A DNA stretch of 64,000 nucleotides from Bosea sp. RAC05 (lineage in GTDB: Bacteria > Pseudomonadota > Alphaproteobacteria > Rhizobiales > Beijerinckiaceae). Each line of letters opens with the position of its first letter. Within the stretch, counting starts at the first letter, position 1. The notes below the pieces were generated by a model. It saw only the letters and a program-made list of their open reading frames with translations. It made no database searches and was not told the origin of the DNA. Position numbers and translations under genes: made by a program. The stretch covers positions 1,350,001 through 1,414,000 of the forward strand of contig NZ_CP016464.1 of assembly GCF_001713455.1 (NCBI RefSeq). Reading direction: 5' to 3'. Positions 44,816 through 53,009 of the stretch are shown here, piece by piece.

Positions 44816-45522
44816 CCGAGCCCAAGCCCGCCCGCATCCTGGTGATCGACGACGAGGCGCCGATCCGGCGCTTTCTCGCGATCGTGCTCGGCGCCGGCGG
44901 CTTCGAGATGCTGGAGGCCGATCGCGGCCGTCTCGGCGTCGAGCGGGCCGCGACGATGGCGCCCGATGCAGTGCTGCTCGATCTCGGCCTGCCCGACATG
45001 GACGGCAAGGCGGTGATCCAGGCGATCCGCGAATGGTCGAGCGTGCCGATCCTCGTGCTGTCCGTGCGCGATGCCGAGACCGAGAAGATCGCGGCGCTCG
45101 ATGCCGGCGCCGACGACTATGTGACCAAGCCGTTCTCGACCGGCGAGTTGCTGGCGCGGCTGCGGGCGCTGCTGCGCAGCCGCGGCGAGCGCAGCGCCGA
45201 ACCGGCGGCGATCCGCATCGGCGGGCTCGAGATCGATCTGGCAAGCCGCACGGTCAGCGTCGACGGCCTGGCCGTCAAGCTGACGCGCAAGGAGTTCGAC
45301 GTCGTCGCGCTGCTGGCGCGCAATGCCGGCAAGCTGGTCGGTCACAAGCAGTTGCTGACGACCATCTGGGGGGCGGCCCATGCGGCCGACACCCATTATC
45401 TGCGCATCGCTGTCGGCCATATCCGCGAGAAGATCGGCGACGATGCCGCCGATCCGCGCTTCATCGTCACCGAACCCGGTGTTGGCTACCGGCTCGTCGA
45501 TACCCGCAGCCCCGTCGGCTGA
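44812..45522 (+). CDS. kdpE: KDP operon response regulator KdpE
   Basis: 236-residue OmpR-type regulator. The receiver has the acidic pocket VIDDEAP and the phospho-Asp in LLDLGLPDMDG, with Lys in VTKPFSTGEL. The C-terminal winged helix includes LTRKEFDVVALLARNAGKLV and THYLRIAVGHIREKIGDD. It overlaps kdpD by 4 nt. It should bind the kdp promoter, with the TTACG repeats at 37441 as a candidate. It is followed by the tRNA-Thr gene on the other strand. Confidence 0.94.
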   Translation: MTEPKPARILVIDDEAPIRRFLAIVLGAGGFEMLEADRGRLGVERAATMAPDAVLLDLGLPDMDGKAVIQAIREWSSVPILVLSVRDAETEKIAALDAGADDYVTKPFSTGELLARLRALLRSRGERSAEPAAIRIGGLEIDLASRTVSVDGLAVKLTRKEFDVVALLARNAGKLVGHKQLLTTIWGAAHAADTHYLRIAVGHIREKIGDDAADPRFIVTEPGVGYRLVDTRSPVG

Positions 45523-45559
45523 CTTGATCTCAATTGTCTTGGGAAACCAGCAAAAATGC

Positions 45560-45634
45560 TGGTGCTGCGAGAGAGGATTGAACTCTCGACCTCACCATTA
45601 CCAATGGTGTGCTCTACCACTGAGCTACCGCAGC
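45560..45634 (-). tRNA. tRNA-Thr, anticodon GGT, CCA encoded
   Basis: 75 nt including an encoded CCA (TGG at 45560-45562 on the plus strand). The acceptor stem GCTGCGG pairs with TCGCAGC (one G-T pair), and the T-arm GAGAGTTCAATCCTCTC and an anticodon arm with loop TTGGTAA are well formed. The anticodon GGT is at 45600-45602 on the plus strand and reads Thr codons ACC/ACT. Just downstream (45546-45563 on plus) is a small hairpin with an A/T-rich loop that overlaps the CCA and may help termination. A near copy of its 3' end lies at 24456-24482. Confidence 0.95.
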
Positions 45635-45811
45635 AGGATCGTCGGCCGGGGTGTCCTGCGGTCGCCGGGGCGAGGGGCAGGGCGGGCGTCGTTCCGAAGC
45701 GGCGTCCTGATGCCACAAGCGCCGGGTGGACGCAACCCACATCGTCGCAGCGCACACGAGATGGTCCCGGCCCTGCGGTCCGCCGTCGGCGCGAGGCCGG
45801 GCCGCCTGTGT

Positions 45812-46522
45812 TCAATCCGGCAGCAGCCGCCGCGGGTCGATGCGGAAGAGGCGGGCGTCGCCCAGGAGATGGGCGCTGAAGCCCGGCCCCAGCAGCGGGC
45901 GAAAGGCTTCGTCGCGCAGGTTCAGGCCGCCGGCATAGGCGCCCATCGCCGGCATGACGCAGCGCCGGGACGACAGCGCAAAACAGCGCCGCCGCAGCGC
46001 CCGCCCACGCATCCTGATTTTGGCCGCCGGGTGGAGATGGCCGGCGATCTCGAAGCCCGTCTCCTGGGCGTCGGGCTCATGGCGCAGGGTGACGCCGCGC
46101 AGATCGACCGTTGCGGCGCTGTCGCCCCCCATCGCCGCGCCGATCTGCGGGTCGTGATTGCCGGTCACCCAGAGCCAGTCGCGGCCCGCCTGCAGCCGCT
46201 GCAGCGTCGCGCGGTTGTCCTCGCCGAGGCGGATGTCCGCCTCGCGGTCGTGGAAGCTGTCGCCGAGCGCGATGACGCGGGCCGGCGCATGGCGGGCGAT
46301 CGCGGCCGACAGCGTGGCCAGCGTCGCCGCCGAATCATAGGGCGGCAGGAAGACGCCGCGCCGCGCATAGGAGGAGCCTTTTTCGAGATGCAGGTCGGCG
46401 ACGACGAGCGTGCGCTCGTCGGGCAGCCAGAGCGCGCCCGAATGGTCGGGCACGACCACGAGCCGGCCGAGCAGGAAGACCGCCTCGGTCGCTCCTTGGT
46501 CGCTCGCCGCCACTGCGTTCAC
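45812..46522 (-). CDS. pdeM: Ligase-associated DNA damage response endonuclease PdeM
   Basis: 236 residues from a GTG at 46520-46522 that overlaps the helicase stop (GTGA); longer frames are shadows. This is a metallophosphoesterase of the ligase-associated DNA repair module. The metal motifs are visible: VVADLHLEKG, GDSFHD, WVTGNHD and GHLHP. The N-terminal LGRLVVVPDHSGALWLPDE is typical of the PdeM family. It works with the Lhr-type helicase upstream, and with the exonuclease and ATP-dependent ligase encoded further right. Confidence 0.88.
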   Translation of the reverse strand: MNAVAASDQGATEAVFLLGRLVVVPDHSGALWLPDERTLVVADLHLEKGSSYARRGVFLPPYDSAATLATLSAAIARHAPARVIALGDSFHDREADIRLGEDNRATLQRLQAGRDWLWVTGNHDPQIGAAMGGDSAATVDLRGVTLRHEPDAQETGFEIAGHLHPAAKIRMRGRALRRRCFALSSRRCVMPAMGAYAGGLNLRDEAFRPLLGPGFSAHLLGDARLFRIDPRRLLPD

Positions 46523-49014
46523 GCCATCGCCTCTTCGGTCAGCATCGCCTCGGCCTCCGCCAGGATCTCGTCGGCCGCCTCGCCATAGACCGCTTCGCGG
46601 CCGATCTCGAGCATGACGGAGACGCCCAGCGGCGACACATGATCCAGCGGCTGATGCACGATTCGCCCGCTGATCCGTGTCAGCATCTGGCCCAGGCGCT
46701 TGATGTCGAGCAAGCCCGTCGCGGCATCTGCGCGTGCGGCCTTGAGCAGCACATGCTCGGGCTCGTGCCGGCGCAGCACGTCGTAGACCAGGTCGGTCGA
46801 CATGGTGACCTGCCGGCCGTTCTTCTCCTGGCCCGGAAAGCGCCGCTCGATCAGGCCGGCGATCACGGCGCATTGCCGGAAGGTGCGCTTCATCAGCGCC
46901 GATTCCGCCAGCCACTCCTCGAGATCGTCGCCCAGCATATCCTGCGAGAACAGCTCGTCGAGGCTCAAGGCCCCGCGCGCGATCGCCGCGGACATGTCGC
47001 CGAGCCCCCAGCAGGCCATGCCGTAGTCGTTGCAGACGAAGCCGAGCGGCCGCATCCGCGCGCGTTCCAGCCGCCGCGTCAGCAGCATGCCGAGCGTCTG
47101 GTGAGCCAGCCGCCCCTCGAAGGGATAGGCGACGAGGTAGAACCGCCCGCCGCGCGGGAAGGTCTCGACGAGCAGCTCGCCGGGCTGGGGCAGGCGCGAT
47201 TTCAGCCGCTGCGCATGCAGCCAGGAGGAAACCTCATCGGGCAGGCTGTCCCACTCCTTCGGGTTGGCCAGCATGGCCCGCACGCGCGCGGCGAGAAAGG
47301 TCGAGAGCGGGAACTTGCCGCCATTGTAGGAGGGGATCTTCGGGTCGGTGCCGGGCGGGGCGCGCGAGCAGACCGCCTCATTGCCGGTGATGCCCTCGAA
47401 GCGCAGCACCTCGCCGGCGAAGATGAAGGTGTCGCCCGGCGTCATCGTCTCCGCGAAATACTCCTCGACCTCGCCGAGCACGCGCCCGCCGCGCGTCACC
47501 TGCGATGGCTGGCCGGGCTTCCCGGCGCGCGCCCGTCCGAGCCGCACCTTGAGCATGGTCGATTCGACGATGGTGCCGACATTCATGCGGTATTGCTGGA
47601 TGATTTGGGCGTTGCTGGCGCGCCAATGCCCGGCCTTGTCCTGCCGCAGCTTGGCGAAACGCTCATAGCTCTTCAGCGCGTAGCCGCCGGTGGCGACGAA
47701 GTTCACCACCGCGTCGAAATCGGCCCGCTCCAGCCCGGCATAGGGCGAGGCGGTGCAGACCTCGCGATAGAGCGCCTCGGAGTCGAACCCGTCCGAGCAG
47801 GCGACGCCGAGAACATGCTGGGCGAGCACGTCGAGCGCCCCGATGCGGGCATCCGCCGTGTCCTGCGCGGCCTCCGCCACGGCGTCGAGCGCCGCGCGGC
47901 ACTCCAGCAGCTCGAAGCGGTTGGAAGGGACGAGCAGCGCCTGGGAGGGCTCGTCCATGCGGTGGTTGGAGCGGCCGATGCGCTGCATCAGCCGGCTTGC
48001 GCCCTTCGGCGCACCGACATTGACGACGAGGTCGACATCGCCCCAATCGATGCCGAGATCGAGCGTCGCCGTGCAGACCACCGCCTTCAGCCGCCCCTCG
48101 GCCATCGCCGCCTCGACCTTGCGACGCTGGGTGGCGTCGAGCGAGCCGTGATGCAGCGCGATCGGCAGATTGTCGTCGTTGATCGTCCACAGCGCCTGGA
48201 AGGCGAATTCTGCCTGCATGCGCGTGTTGACGAAGACCAGCGTCAGCTTGTGAGCCTTGATGGCCGCGTAGATCGCCCCCATCGCATGGCCGGTGGTGTG
48301 GCCGGCCATCGGCAGGCGGGTCGGCGTCTGCAGGATGCCGATGCGGGCCGCCGCCCCGCCTTTCACCGTCACCAGCCCGGCCGGCGTCTCGCTGCCGCCG
48401 AGGAAGCGCTGCAGATCGGCCGGCTCGCGCACGGTGGCGGAGAGCCCGACCGCGCTGACCTGCGGGGCGAGGCTGCGCAGCCGCGCCAGATCGAGCGAAA
48501 GCAGGTCGCCGCGCTTGGAGGTGACCAGCGCATGCAGCTCGTCCAGCACGATCCGGCGCAGGCTGGCGAAGAACGGCGCGGCGTCGCGATGCGAGACCAG
48601 CAGCGCGAGCTGCTCGGGCGTCGTCAGCAGGATGTCCGGCGGCGTGCGGAGCTGGCGCGTGCGCTTGGCGGCCGAGGTGTCGCCGGTGCGGGTCTCGACC
48701 GTGATGGGCAAGGCCATCTCGCGGATCGGGGCATCGAGGTTACGCGCGATGTCGACGGCGAGTGCCTTCAGCGGCGAGATGTAGAGCGTGTGCAGCCCCT
48801 CGCGCTTCCCCTCACGCTGGGACAGCTCGACCAGCGAGGGCAGGAAGCCGGCGAGCGTCTTGCCGGCGCCCGTCGGCGCCACCAGCAGCGTCGAGCGGCC
48901 CGCGCGGGCCTCTCCCAGCAGGGCCAGCTGATGCGGTCGCGCGCTCCAGCCGCGGCTGGCGAACCAGCCCGTGAAGGCGGGCGGAAGAGCGGGGAGGGTG
49001 GCCATGCAGGCCAA
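46519..49014 (-). CDS. Ligase-associated DNA damage response DEXH helicase (Lhr type)
   Basis: 831-residue Lhr-family DNA helicase. Motif I is APTGAGKTLAG, motif II is DELH, motif III is SATV, and the downstream motif set includes VLRRHEP and a winged domain. The first Met (49014) or an ATG three codons later (49005, MATLPALP) could be the start. Lhr helicases of this length belong to the four-gene bacterial DNA repair module with PdeM, an MBL exonuclease and an ATP-dependent ligase. It overlaps pdeM by 4 nt and is transcribed with it. All helicase motifs look intact. Confidence 0.9.
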   Translation of the reverse strand: MACMATLPALPPAFTGWFASRGWSARPHQLALLGEARAGRSTLLVAPTGAGKTLAGFLPSLVELSQREGKREGLHTLYISPLKALAVDIARNLDAPIREMALPITVETRTGDTSAAKRTRQLRTPPDILLTTPEQLALLVSHRDAAPFFASLRRIVLDELHALVTSKRGDLLSLDLARLRSLAPQVSAVGLSATVREPADLQRFLGGSETPAGLVTVKGGAAARIGILQTPTRLPMAGHTTGHAMGAIYAAIKAHKLTLVFVNTRMQAEFAFQALWTINDDNLPIALHHGSLDATQRRKVEAAMAEGRLKAVVCTATLDLGIDWGDVDLVVNVGAPKGASRLMQRIGRSNHRMDEPSQALLVPSNRFELLECRAALDAVAEAAQDTADARIGALDVLAQHVLGVACSDGFDSEALYREVCTASPYAGLERADFDAVVNFVATGGYALKSYERFAKLRQDKAGHWRASNAQIIQQYRMNVGTIVESTMLKVRLGRARAGKPGQPSQVTRGGRVLGEVEEYFAETMTPGDTFIFAGEVLRFEGITGNEAVCSRAPPGTDPKIPSYNGGKFPLSTFLAARVRAMLANPKEWDSLPDEVSSWLHAQRLKSRLPQPGELLVETFPRGGRFYLVAYPFEGRLAHQTLGMLLTRRLERARMRPLGFVCNDYGMACWGLGDMSAAIARGALSLDELFSQDMLGDDLEEWLAESALMKRTFRQCAVIAGLIERRFPGQEKNGRQVTMSTDLVYDVLRRHEPEHVLLKAARADAATGLLDIKRLGQMLTRISGRIVHQPLDHVSPLGVSVMLEIGREAVYGEAADEILAEAEAMLTEEAMA

Positions 49015-49197
49015 AGATAGGGGGTGGTGAGGGAGAACGAAAGGGGAATAAGGCGGGTGGGCCCGCTATGGGTCGCAAAGTCGAGAGCGGCATCGCCGGG
49101 CGACGTCGAGATGGCCGCGATCGACCCAAGGCGGGCATTTGATTGATGCGGTGCGGGTAGCTAATTTCCGGACGCCAAGTCATTGGGCCGGGTCAAG

Positions 49198-49614
49198 ATG
49201 ATGCAGCTTCTGATCGAAGAGATGCGAGTTCGACTGCGCAAGTTGGAGCGAGGAGAAATCGATAGCTCTGCAGCCGCTCTGTCCGAGGCCGACGTTCAAC
49301 GCTGGAGCGCTTCGTTCACTGCCGGCGACGTGGATGAACTCTTTCGACGCATCGCCGACGCCCTGGCTCGCGGCTTTCATCGCGGAGAGATCGAGTTCGA
49401 GTTGGGCGACTTTATCGCCAATGGTCTCCATTGGCCGATGGTGGACCGCGCGAGCGAAGGGGTACCCGTGCATCCGCTACTTTGGGACGTATTCCTCGCG
49501 TTCGACGCGGGGGAATTCTCCTCATGTGGCGAGGATCCGATTGAAGCTAAAACAGCACCGATGATTGCAGAGATTGTCGCCCGATTGGACGCGCAGGCAC
49601 CCAGCGCGGCATGA
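49198..49614 (+). CDS. Hypothetical protein, 138 residues, between repair genes
   Basis: ATG at 49198 (an adjacent second ATG at 49201 is equally possible; a TTG at 49183 is weaker). No family recognised. The sequence has an N-terminal helical, charged region (LLIEEMRVRLRKLERGEIDSS) and a C-terminal stretch FELGDFIANGLHWPMVD, then LLWDVFLAFDAGEF, which has the tone of immunity-type or small regulatory proteins, but that is only a loose impression. Base use is a little lower in GC than around it (62% over 49261-49320). It converges with the next small gene and separates the repair genes. Confidence 0.5.
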   Translation: MMQLLIEEMRVRLRKLERGEIDSSAAALSEADVQRWSASFTAGDVDELFRRIADALARGFHRGEIEFELGDFIANGLHWPMVDRASEGVPVHPLLWDVFLAFDAGEFSSCGEDPIEAKTAPMIAEIVARLDAQAPSAA

Positions 49615-49637
49615 CCGCTTTCGACCCTTTGCGGACA

Positions 49638-49982
49638 TCACAGCAATTCGATCCGTTCGCCGTTCGTGACCAAGATAATGGATTGGCAGCGCCATAGAAC
49701 GCTATCGTCAATGTGGTCGGCTATCTGGTAGCTGGCCAGATCATGCTGGTCGGCTCGGACATCAGCTATGAACAGCGACATTTGATGGGTGTTCAAGGCT
49801 TCGAAATTCGTTGCGCTGAGCCGGTGCATTCTCAGGGCGATAAGGCCGGATCCGCTCAGCCTCAATCTGGCATCAATGCTGTCTCCGACCCTGGCGAAGG
49901 TGAGCGACGCGACATCCGTGTGGCGCCGCAGGACCGCGTTGACGCGATCGATCAATATCTGCCGTTCGCTCACTATCGTCAC
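49638..49982 (-). CDS. Hypothetical protein, 114 residues, between repair genes
   Basis: Starts at a GTG at 49980-49982 (the longer frame to 50225 is a shadow of the methyltransferase). No family recognised. The core SLTFARVGDSIDARLRLSGSG and LIALRMHRLSATNFEALNTHQ looks like a compact alpha-beta protein, with no signal peptide or membrane segment. GC is well below its neighbours (31 of 60 over 49741-49800, 52%). It is convergent with the 138-residue gene, whose stop is 24 nt away. Both could be recently acquired. Confidence 0.5.
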   Translation of the reverse strand: MTIVSERQILIDRVNAVLRRHTDVASLTFARVGDSIDARLRLSGSGLIALRMHRLSATNFEALNTHQMSLFIADVRADQHDLASYQIADHIDDSVLWRCQSIILVTNGERIELL

Positions 49983-50049
49983 TCTCCACCGGCCGGCCAA
50001 CGGCAAACGACCTATTCTAGTACCGCTTGCGCCCCCAAGCGGACCCCCC

Positions 50050-51009
50050 TCACCGCTTCTCGGCCACCACCAGCAGGCCGGGCACGGCCACGCCGCGATC
50101 CTGCCGTGTGCTGACGGCCTCGGTCGCCAGGACGGTGAAGCCGGCCGCCTCGAGCCGCAGCCGCAGCCAGGTCTCCGCATGCGCGAACCGCCGATCCGCC
50201 CCGACGACGACGCCCTCGCCCTCATGGCTCTGCACGGTGAAGGCGAACAGGCCGCCGCCGCTCAGCACGCGCGCGCTCTGGGCGAAGGCGGGCGCGAGTT
50301 CGCCGAGATAGACGAAGACATCCGCCGCGAGCACGAGATCGGCGCCGGCATCCGGCCGACTGGCCAGGAAGGCGGTCAGGCCGGCCACGGCGAGCTTGTC
50401 GTAGAGCGGCGAGCCATCGCCTTTCGTCTTGGCCCGCGCCCGCTCGATCATGCGGGGCGAGACGTCGCAGCCCGCGAGAAAACCGCAGGCGTCGCGGATC
50501 GCCTCGCCCATCAGCCCCGTGCCGCAGCCGAGGTCGAAGGCGGTCGCGAACCGCATCGGCCGGCCGGCGTTGTCGCAGAGGCGAGCCAGCGCGGCCCGCA
50601 TCAGATCGGGAGCGTTGTAATGCAGGGCCTGGGTGAGGTGGCTGTCGAAGCGCTCGGCATAGCCGTCGAAGAGCGTGCCGGAGAAATTCTCGGAGGTGGC
50701 GTCCTCCGCCGGCATCGCGCCGATGCGGGCGAGGTCGAGCCGCGCGCCGAAATGGTCGTTGGGGTCCAGCGTCAGGCATTGCCGCCAGGCGGTCGCCGCC
50801 TCTTCCCTGTGGCCGAGCGCCTCCTGCGCGAGGCCGTAGAGATGCCAGGCGGCGGTGAAGTGGTAGGCTTGCGCCAGGGTCTGGTCGAGGATCTCGACAC
50901 AGGCCTGCGCGTCTCCCTCCTTGAAGGCGGCTTCGGCCCAGCCATAGCGGCGGTCCAGCGTCGGATCGCCGGAACTGGCAGAATGCGCGGTCGGGGCCTT
51001 TTCGATCAT
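50050..51009 (-). CDS. Class I SAM-dependent methyltransferase with N-terminal TPR-like region
   Basis: 319-residue protein. Residues about 20-90 contain two TPR-like helical pairs (GWAEAAFKEGDAQACVEILDQ and WHLYGLAQEALGHREEAATAW), often used for protein contact. The SAM-binding domain follows: DLGCGTGLMGEAI with CDVSPRMIERARAK, then VLAADVFVYLGEL and a typical C-terminal strand region. Substrate unknown. It sits between repair genes on the minus strand; the exonuclease begins 24 nt away on the plus strand. Confidence 0.78.
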   Translation of the reverse strand: MIEKAPTAHSASSGDPTLDRRYGWAEAAFKEGDAQACVEILDQTLAQAYHFTAAWHLYGLAQEALGHREEAATAWRQCLTLDPNDHFGARLDLARIGAMPAEDATSENFSGTLFDGYAERFDSHLTQALHYNAPDLMRAALARLCDNAGRPMRFATAFDLGCGTGLMGEAIRDACGFLAGCDVSPRMIERARAKTKGDGSPLYDKLAVAGLTAFLASRPDAGADLVLAADVFVYLGELAPAFAQSARVLSGGGLFAFTVQSHEGEGVVVGADRRFAHAETWLRLRLEAAGFTVLATEAVSTRQDRGVAVPGLLVVAEKR

Positions 51010-51032
51010 GCGCGCGGGTCTATCTGAGGAGT

Positions 51033-52109
51033 ATGACGCTGGCCAGACGCAACGCGCCGGGGACGATGCGCCCCTCCGATATGCTGATCCCGACGCCGGC
51101 CGGCCTCTGGTGCCCTCCGGCCGATGTCTACATCGACCCGGTGCGGCCGGTGGCGCGGGCGCTGATCACCCACGGCCATTCCGACCATGCCCGCGCCGGT
51201 CATGGCGCCGTGCTGGCGACGCGCGAGACGCTCGCGATCATGGCGCTGCGCTACGGCGAGGGCTTCACCGGCCAGCGGCAGGAGGCCGTGCCGGGCGAGA
51301 CGATCCGCATCGGCGCGGTGAACTTCACCTTCGTGCCGGCCGGGCATGTGCTGGGATCGGCCCAGATCGTCGTCGAATCCGGCGGCCTGAGGATCGTCGC
51401 CTCGGGCGACTACAAGCGCGAGCGCGACCCGACCTGCGCCGGCTTCGAGCCCGTCCCCTGCGACATCTTCATCACCGAGGCGACCTTCGGCCTGCCGGTC
51501 TTCCGCCACCCGCCGGCCCATGCCGAGGTCGGCAAGCTCCTGGAATCGGTCCGGGTCTTTCCCGAGCGGACCCACATCGTCGGCGCCTATTCGCTGGGGA
51601 AGGCGCAGCGCGTCATGGCCCTGATCCGCGAGGCCGGATACGACCGCCCGCTCTATCTCCATGGCGCGATGGAGAAGCTGACCGAGTTCTATCTGTCGGA
51701 GGGCGCGCAGCTGGGCGAGGTCCGCAAGGTCGTCGCCGCGGAGCGCAAGACGCTGGGCGGCGAGATCGTCATCTGCCCGCCGAGCGCGATCCAGGACCTC
51801 TGGGCCCGCAAATTCCCCGACCCCGTCACGAGCTTCGCCTCCGGCTGGATGCGCATTCGCGCCCGCGCCCGCCAGAAGGGCGTCGAGCTGCCTCTGATCG
51901 TTTCCGATCATGCGGATTGGGACGACCTCCAGGCCACCATCCGCGAGACCGGTGCGGGAGAGATCTGGGTCACCCATGGCGAGGCGGACGCGCTCGTCCA
52001 CTGGTGCACGAGCGTCGGCCTGCGCGCCAAGCCGCTGCATCTGGTGGGCTATGGCGACGAGGGCGAGGTGGATGCCGTCGCGGAGGGCGCCGATGCAGTC
52101 GCCGTCTGA
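51033..52109 (+). CDS. Ligase-associated DNA damage response exonuclease (MBL fold)
   Basis: 358-residue metallo-beta-lactamase-fold nuclease. The metal motif is HGHSDHARAGH, with the usual VPAGHVLGSAQIVVE and SGDYKRERDPTC that carry other ligands, and a C-terminal SDHADWDD. This is the exonuclease member of the ligase-associated repair module; its partners PdeM and the Lhr-type helicase are 2 kb to the left in opposite orientation, and the ligase is 0.9 kb to the right. The ATG at 51033 is the first in frame; an ATG at 51066 inside it is an alternative start. Confidence 0.88.
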   Translation: MTLARRNAPGTMRPSDMLIPTPAGLWCPPADVYIDPVRPVARALITHGHSDHARAGHGAVLATRETLAIMALRYGEGFTGQRQEAVPGETIRIGAVNFTFVPAGHVLGSAQIVVESGGLRIVASGDYKRERDPTCAGFEPVPCDIFITEATFGLPVFRHPPAHAEVGKLLESVRVFPERTHIVGAYSLGKAQRVMALIREAGYDRPLYLHGAMEKLTEFYLSEGAQLGEVRKVVAAERKTLGGEIVICPPSAIQDLWARKFPDPVTSFASGWMRIRARARQKGVELPLIVSDHADWDDLQATIRETGAGEIWVTHGEADALVHWCTSVGLRAKPLHLVGYGDEGEVDAVAEGADAVAV

Positions 52110-52119
52110 GGCCGGGGCC

Positions 52120-52887
52120 CTACTTCGTCTGCGCGACGACAGGGCGGCCCGACGCCGTGAGCGAAACCAGCCCCGCGGCCATGTCGCGGGCGAGGCAGTC
52201 ATAGCCCGCATCGCTCATGTGGAAGCTGTCCGCCGCGAGCGCGGCCCGGAAGGCCTGGGCATCGGCCTCGTGCCATTCCCGCATCGTCTCGTAGCGCGTG
52301 AAGACGGGCACGCTTTCGCGCTTGGCGACCTCGGCGATCGCCTCGACATAGCTCTGGTAGCGCGCCGGCTCCCGGATGCCGGGGAAATACTGCGGGTCGA
52401 GCAAGGCGAGGCTGACGCCGGCCTGCTTCACCACGGCGATGCCGTCGGCGATCATCGCCCGGAACGCCGCCATGTCGCCGCCGCGCACCGCGTCATTGGT
52501 GCCGACCTGCCAGATCACGAGGTCGTAGCGGCGCTCGGTGAGGGCCTTCTTCAGCCGCGCCAGCGTCTCGGGGGCGATCTCGCCGCCGATTCCGGCATTG
52601 GCGACCGTCACCTGCATGCGCGGCCAAGCCGTCGACAGCAGGGTCTGCAGCCGCGCGGGATAGCTCCTGTCGCGGCTGGTGGCGCCGACGCCCTCGGTCG
52701 AGGACGAGCCGATCGCGAGAATCTCGAGCTTGCCGCCGACGGCGACGCGCGGCGCAAGCGCCGTCAGCTTGTGGTTCGGCGCGACGATCGGCGTTTCGCG
52801 GCAGATGAAGGAGCCGGCCTGGGCGGCGCCCGCAAGCGCCGTCGCCATGGCGATGGCGAGGCCCGTGACCCGGATGGCGATACGCAT
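52120..52887 (-). CDS. SGNH/GDSL hydrolase family protein, exported
   Basis: 255-residue esterase-type hydrolase with a Sec signal peptide (MRIAIRVTGLAIAMATALAG, cleavage near AQA). The block motifs are visible: block I GSSSTEGVGATSRDRSYPAR, block III Gly in GGEIAPETL, block III Asn in QVGTNDAVRGGD and the catalytic Asp-His in DSFHMSDAGYD. The family acts on ester or acyl bonds in cell-wall or lipid compounds; substrate unknown. It sits between the exonuclease and ligase genes in opposite orientation, an insertion into the repair module. Confidence 0.85.
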   Translation of the reverse strand: MRIAIRVTGLAIAMATALAGAAQAGSFICRETPIVAPNHKLTALAPRVAVGGKLEILAIGSSSTEGVGATSRDRSYPARLQTLLSTAWPRMQVTVANAGIGGEIAPETLARLKKALTERRYDLVIWQVGTNDAVRGGDMAAFRAMIADGIAVVKQAGVSLALLDPQYFPGIREPARYQSYVEAIAEVAKRESVPVFTRYETMREWHEADAQAFRAALAADSFHMSDAGYDCLARDMAAGLVSLTASGRPVVAQTK

Positions 52888-53009
52888 CGGCAGCAGTTCC
52901 CCCTCAGCGGAGAGCAGCGTGCCGCCCCGTTCATGAATGGAAACTGAATGATGCGCCGCACCGACCGTCGCGTTCTCGAACAGGCCTCACAGCGCCGGCG
53001 GCGGGCCTC

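Noticed and set aside
41396-45244. Minus-strand frame of 1282 codons over kdpC, kdpD and kdpE
   Set aside because: Shadow of the kdp genes; it has an Arg-rich composition and no recognisable domain.
46639-49020. Plus-strand frame of 793 codons over the Lhr-type helicase
   Set aside because: Antisense shadow; all helicase motifs are on the minus strand.
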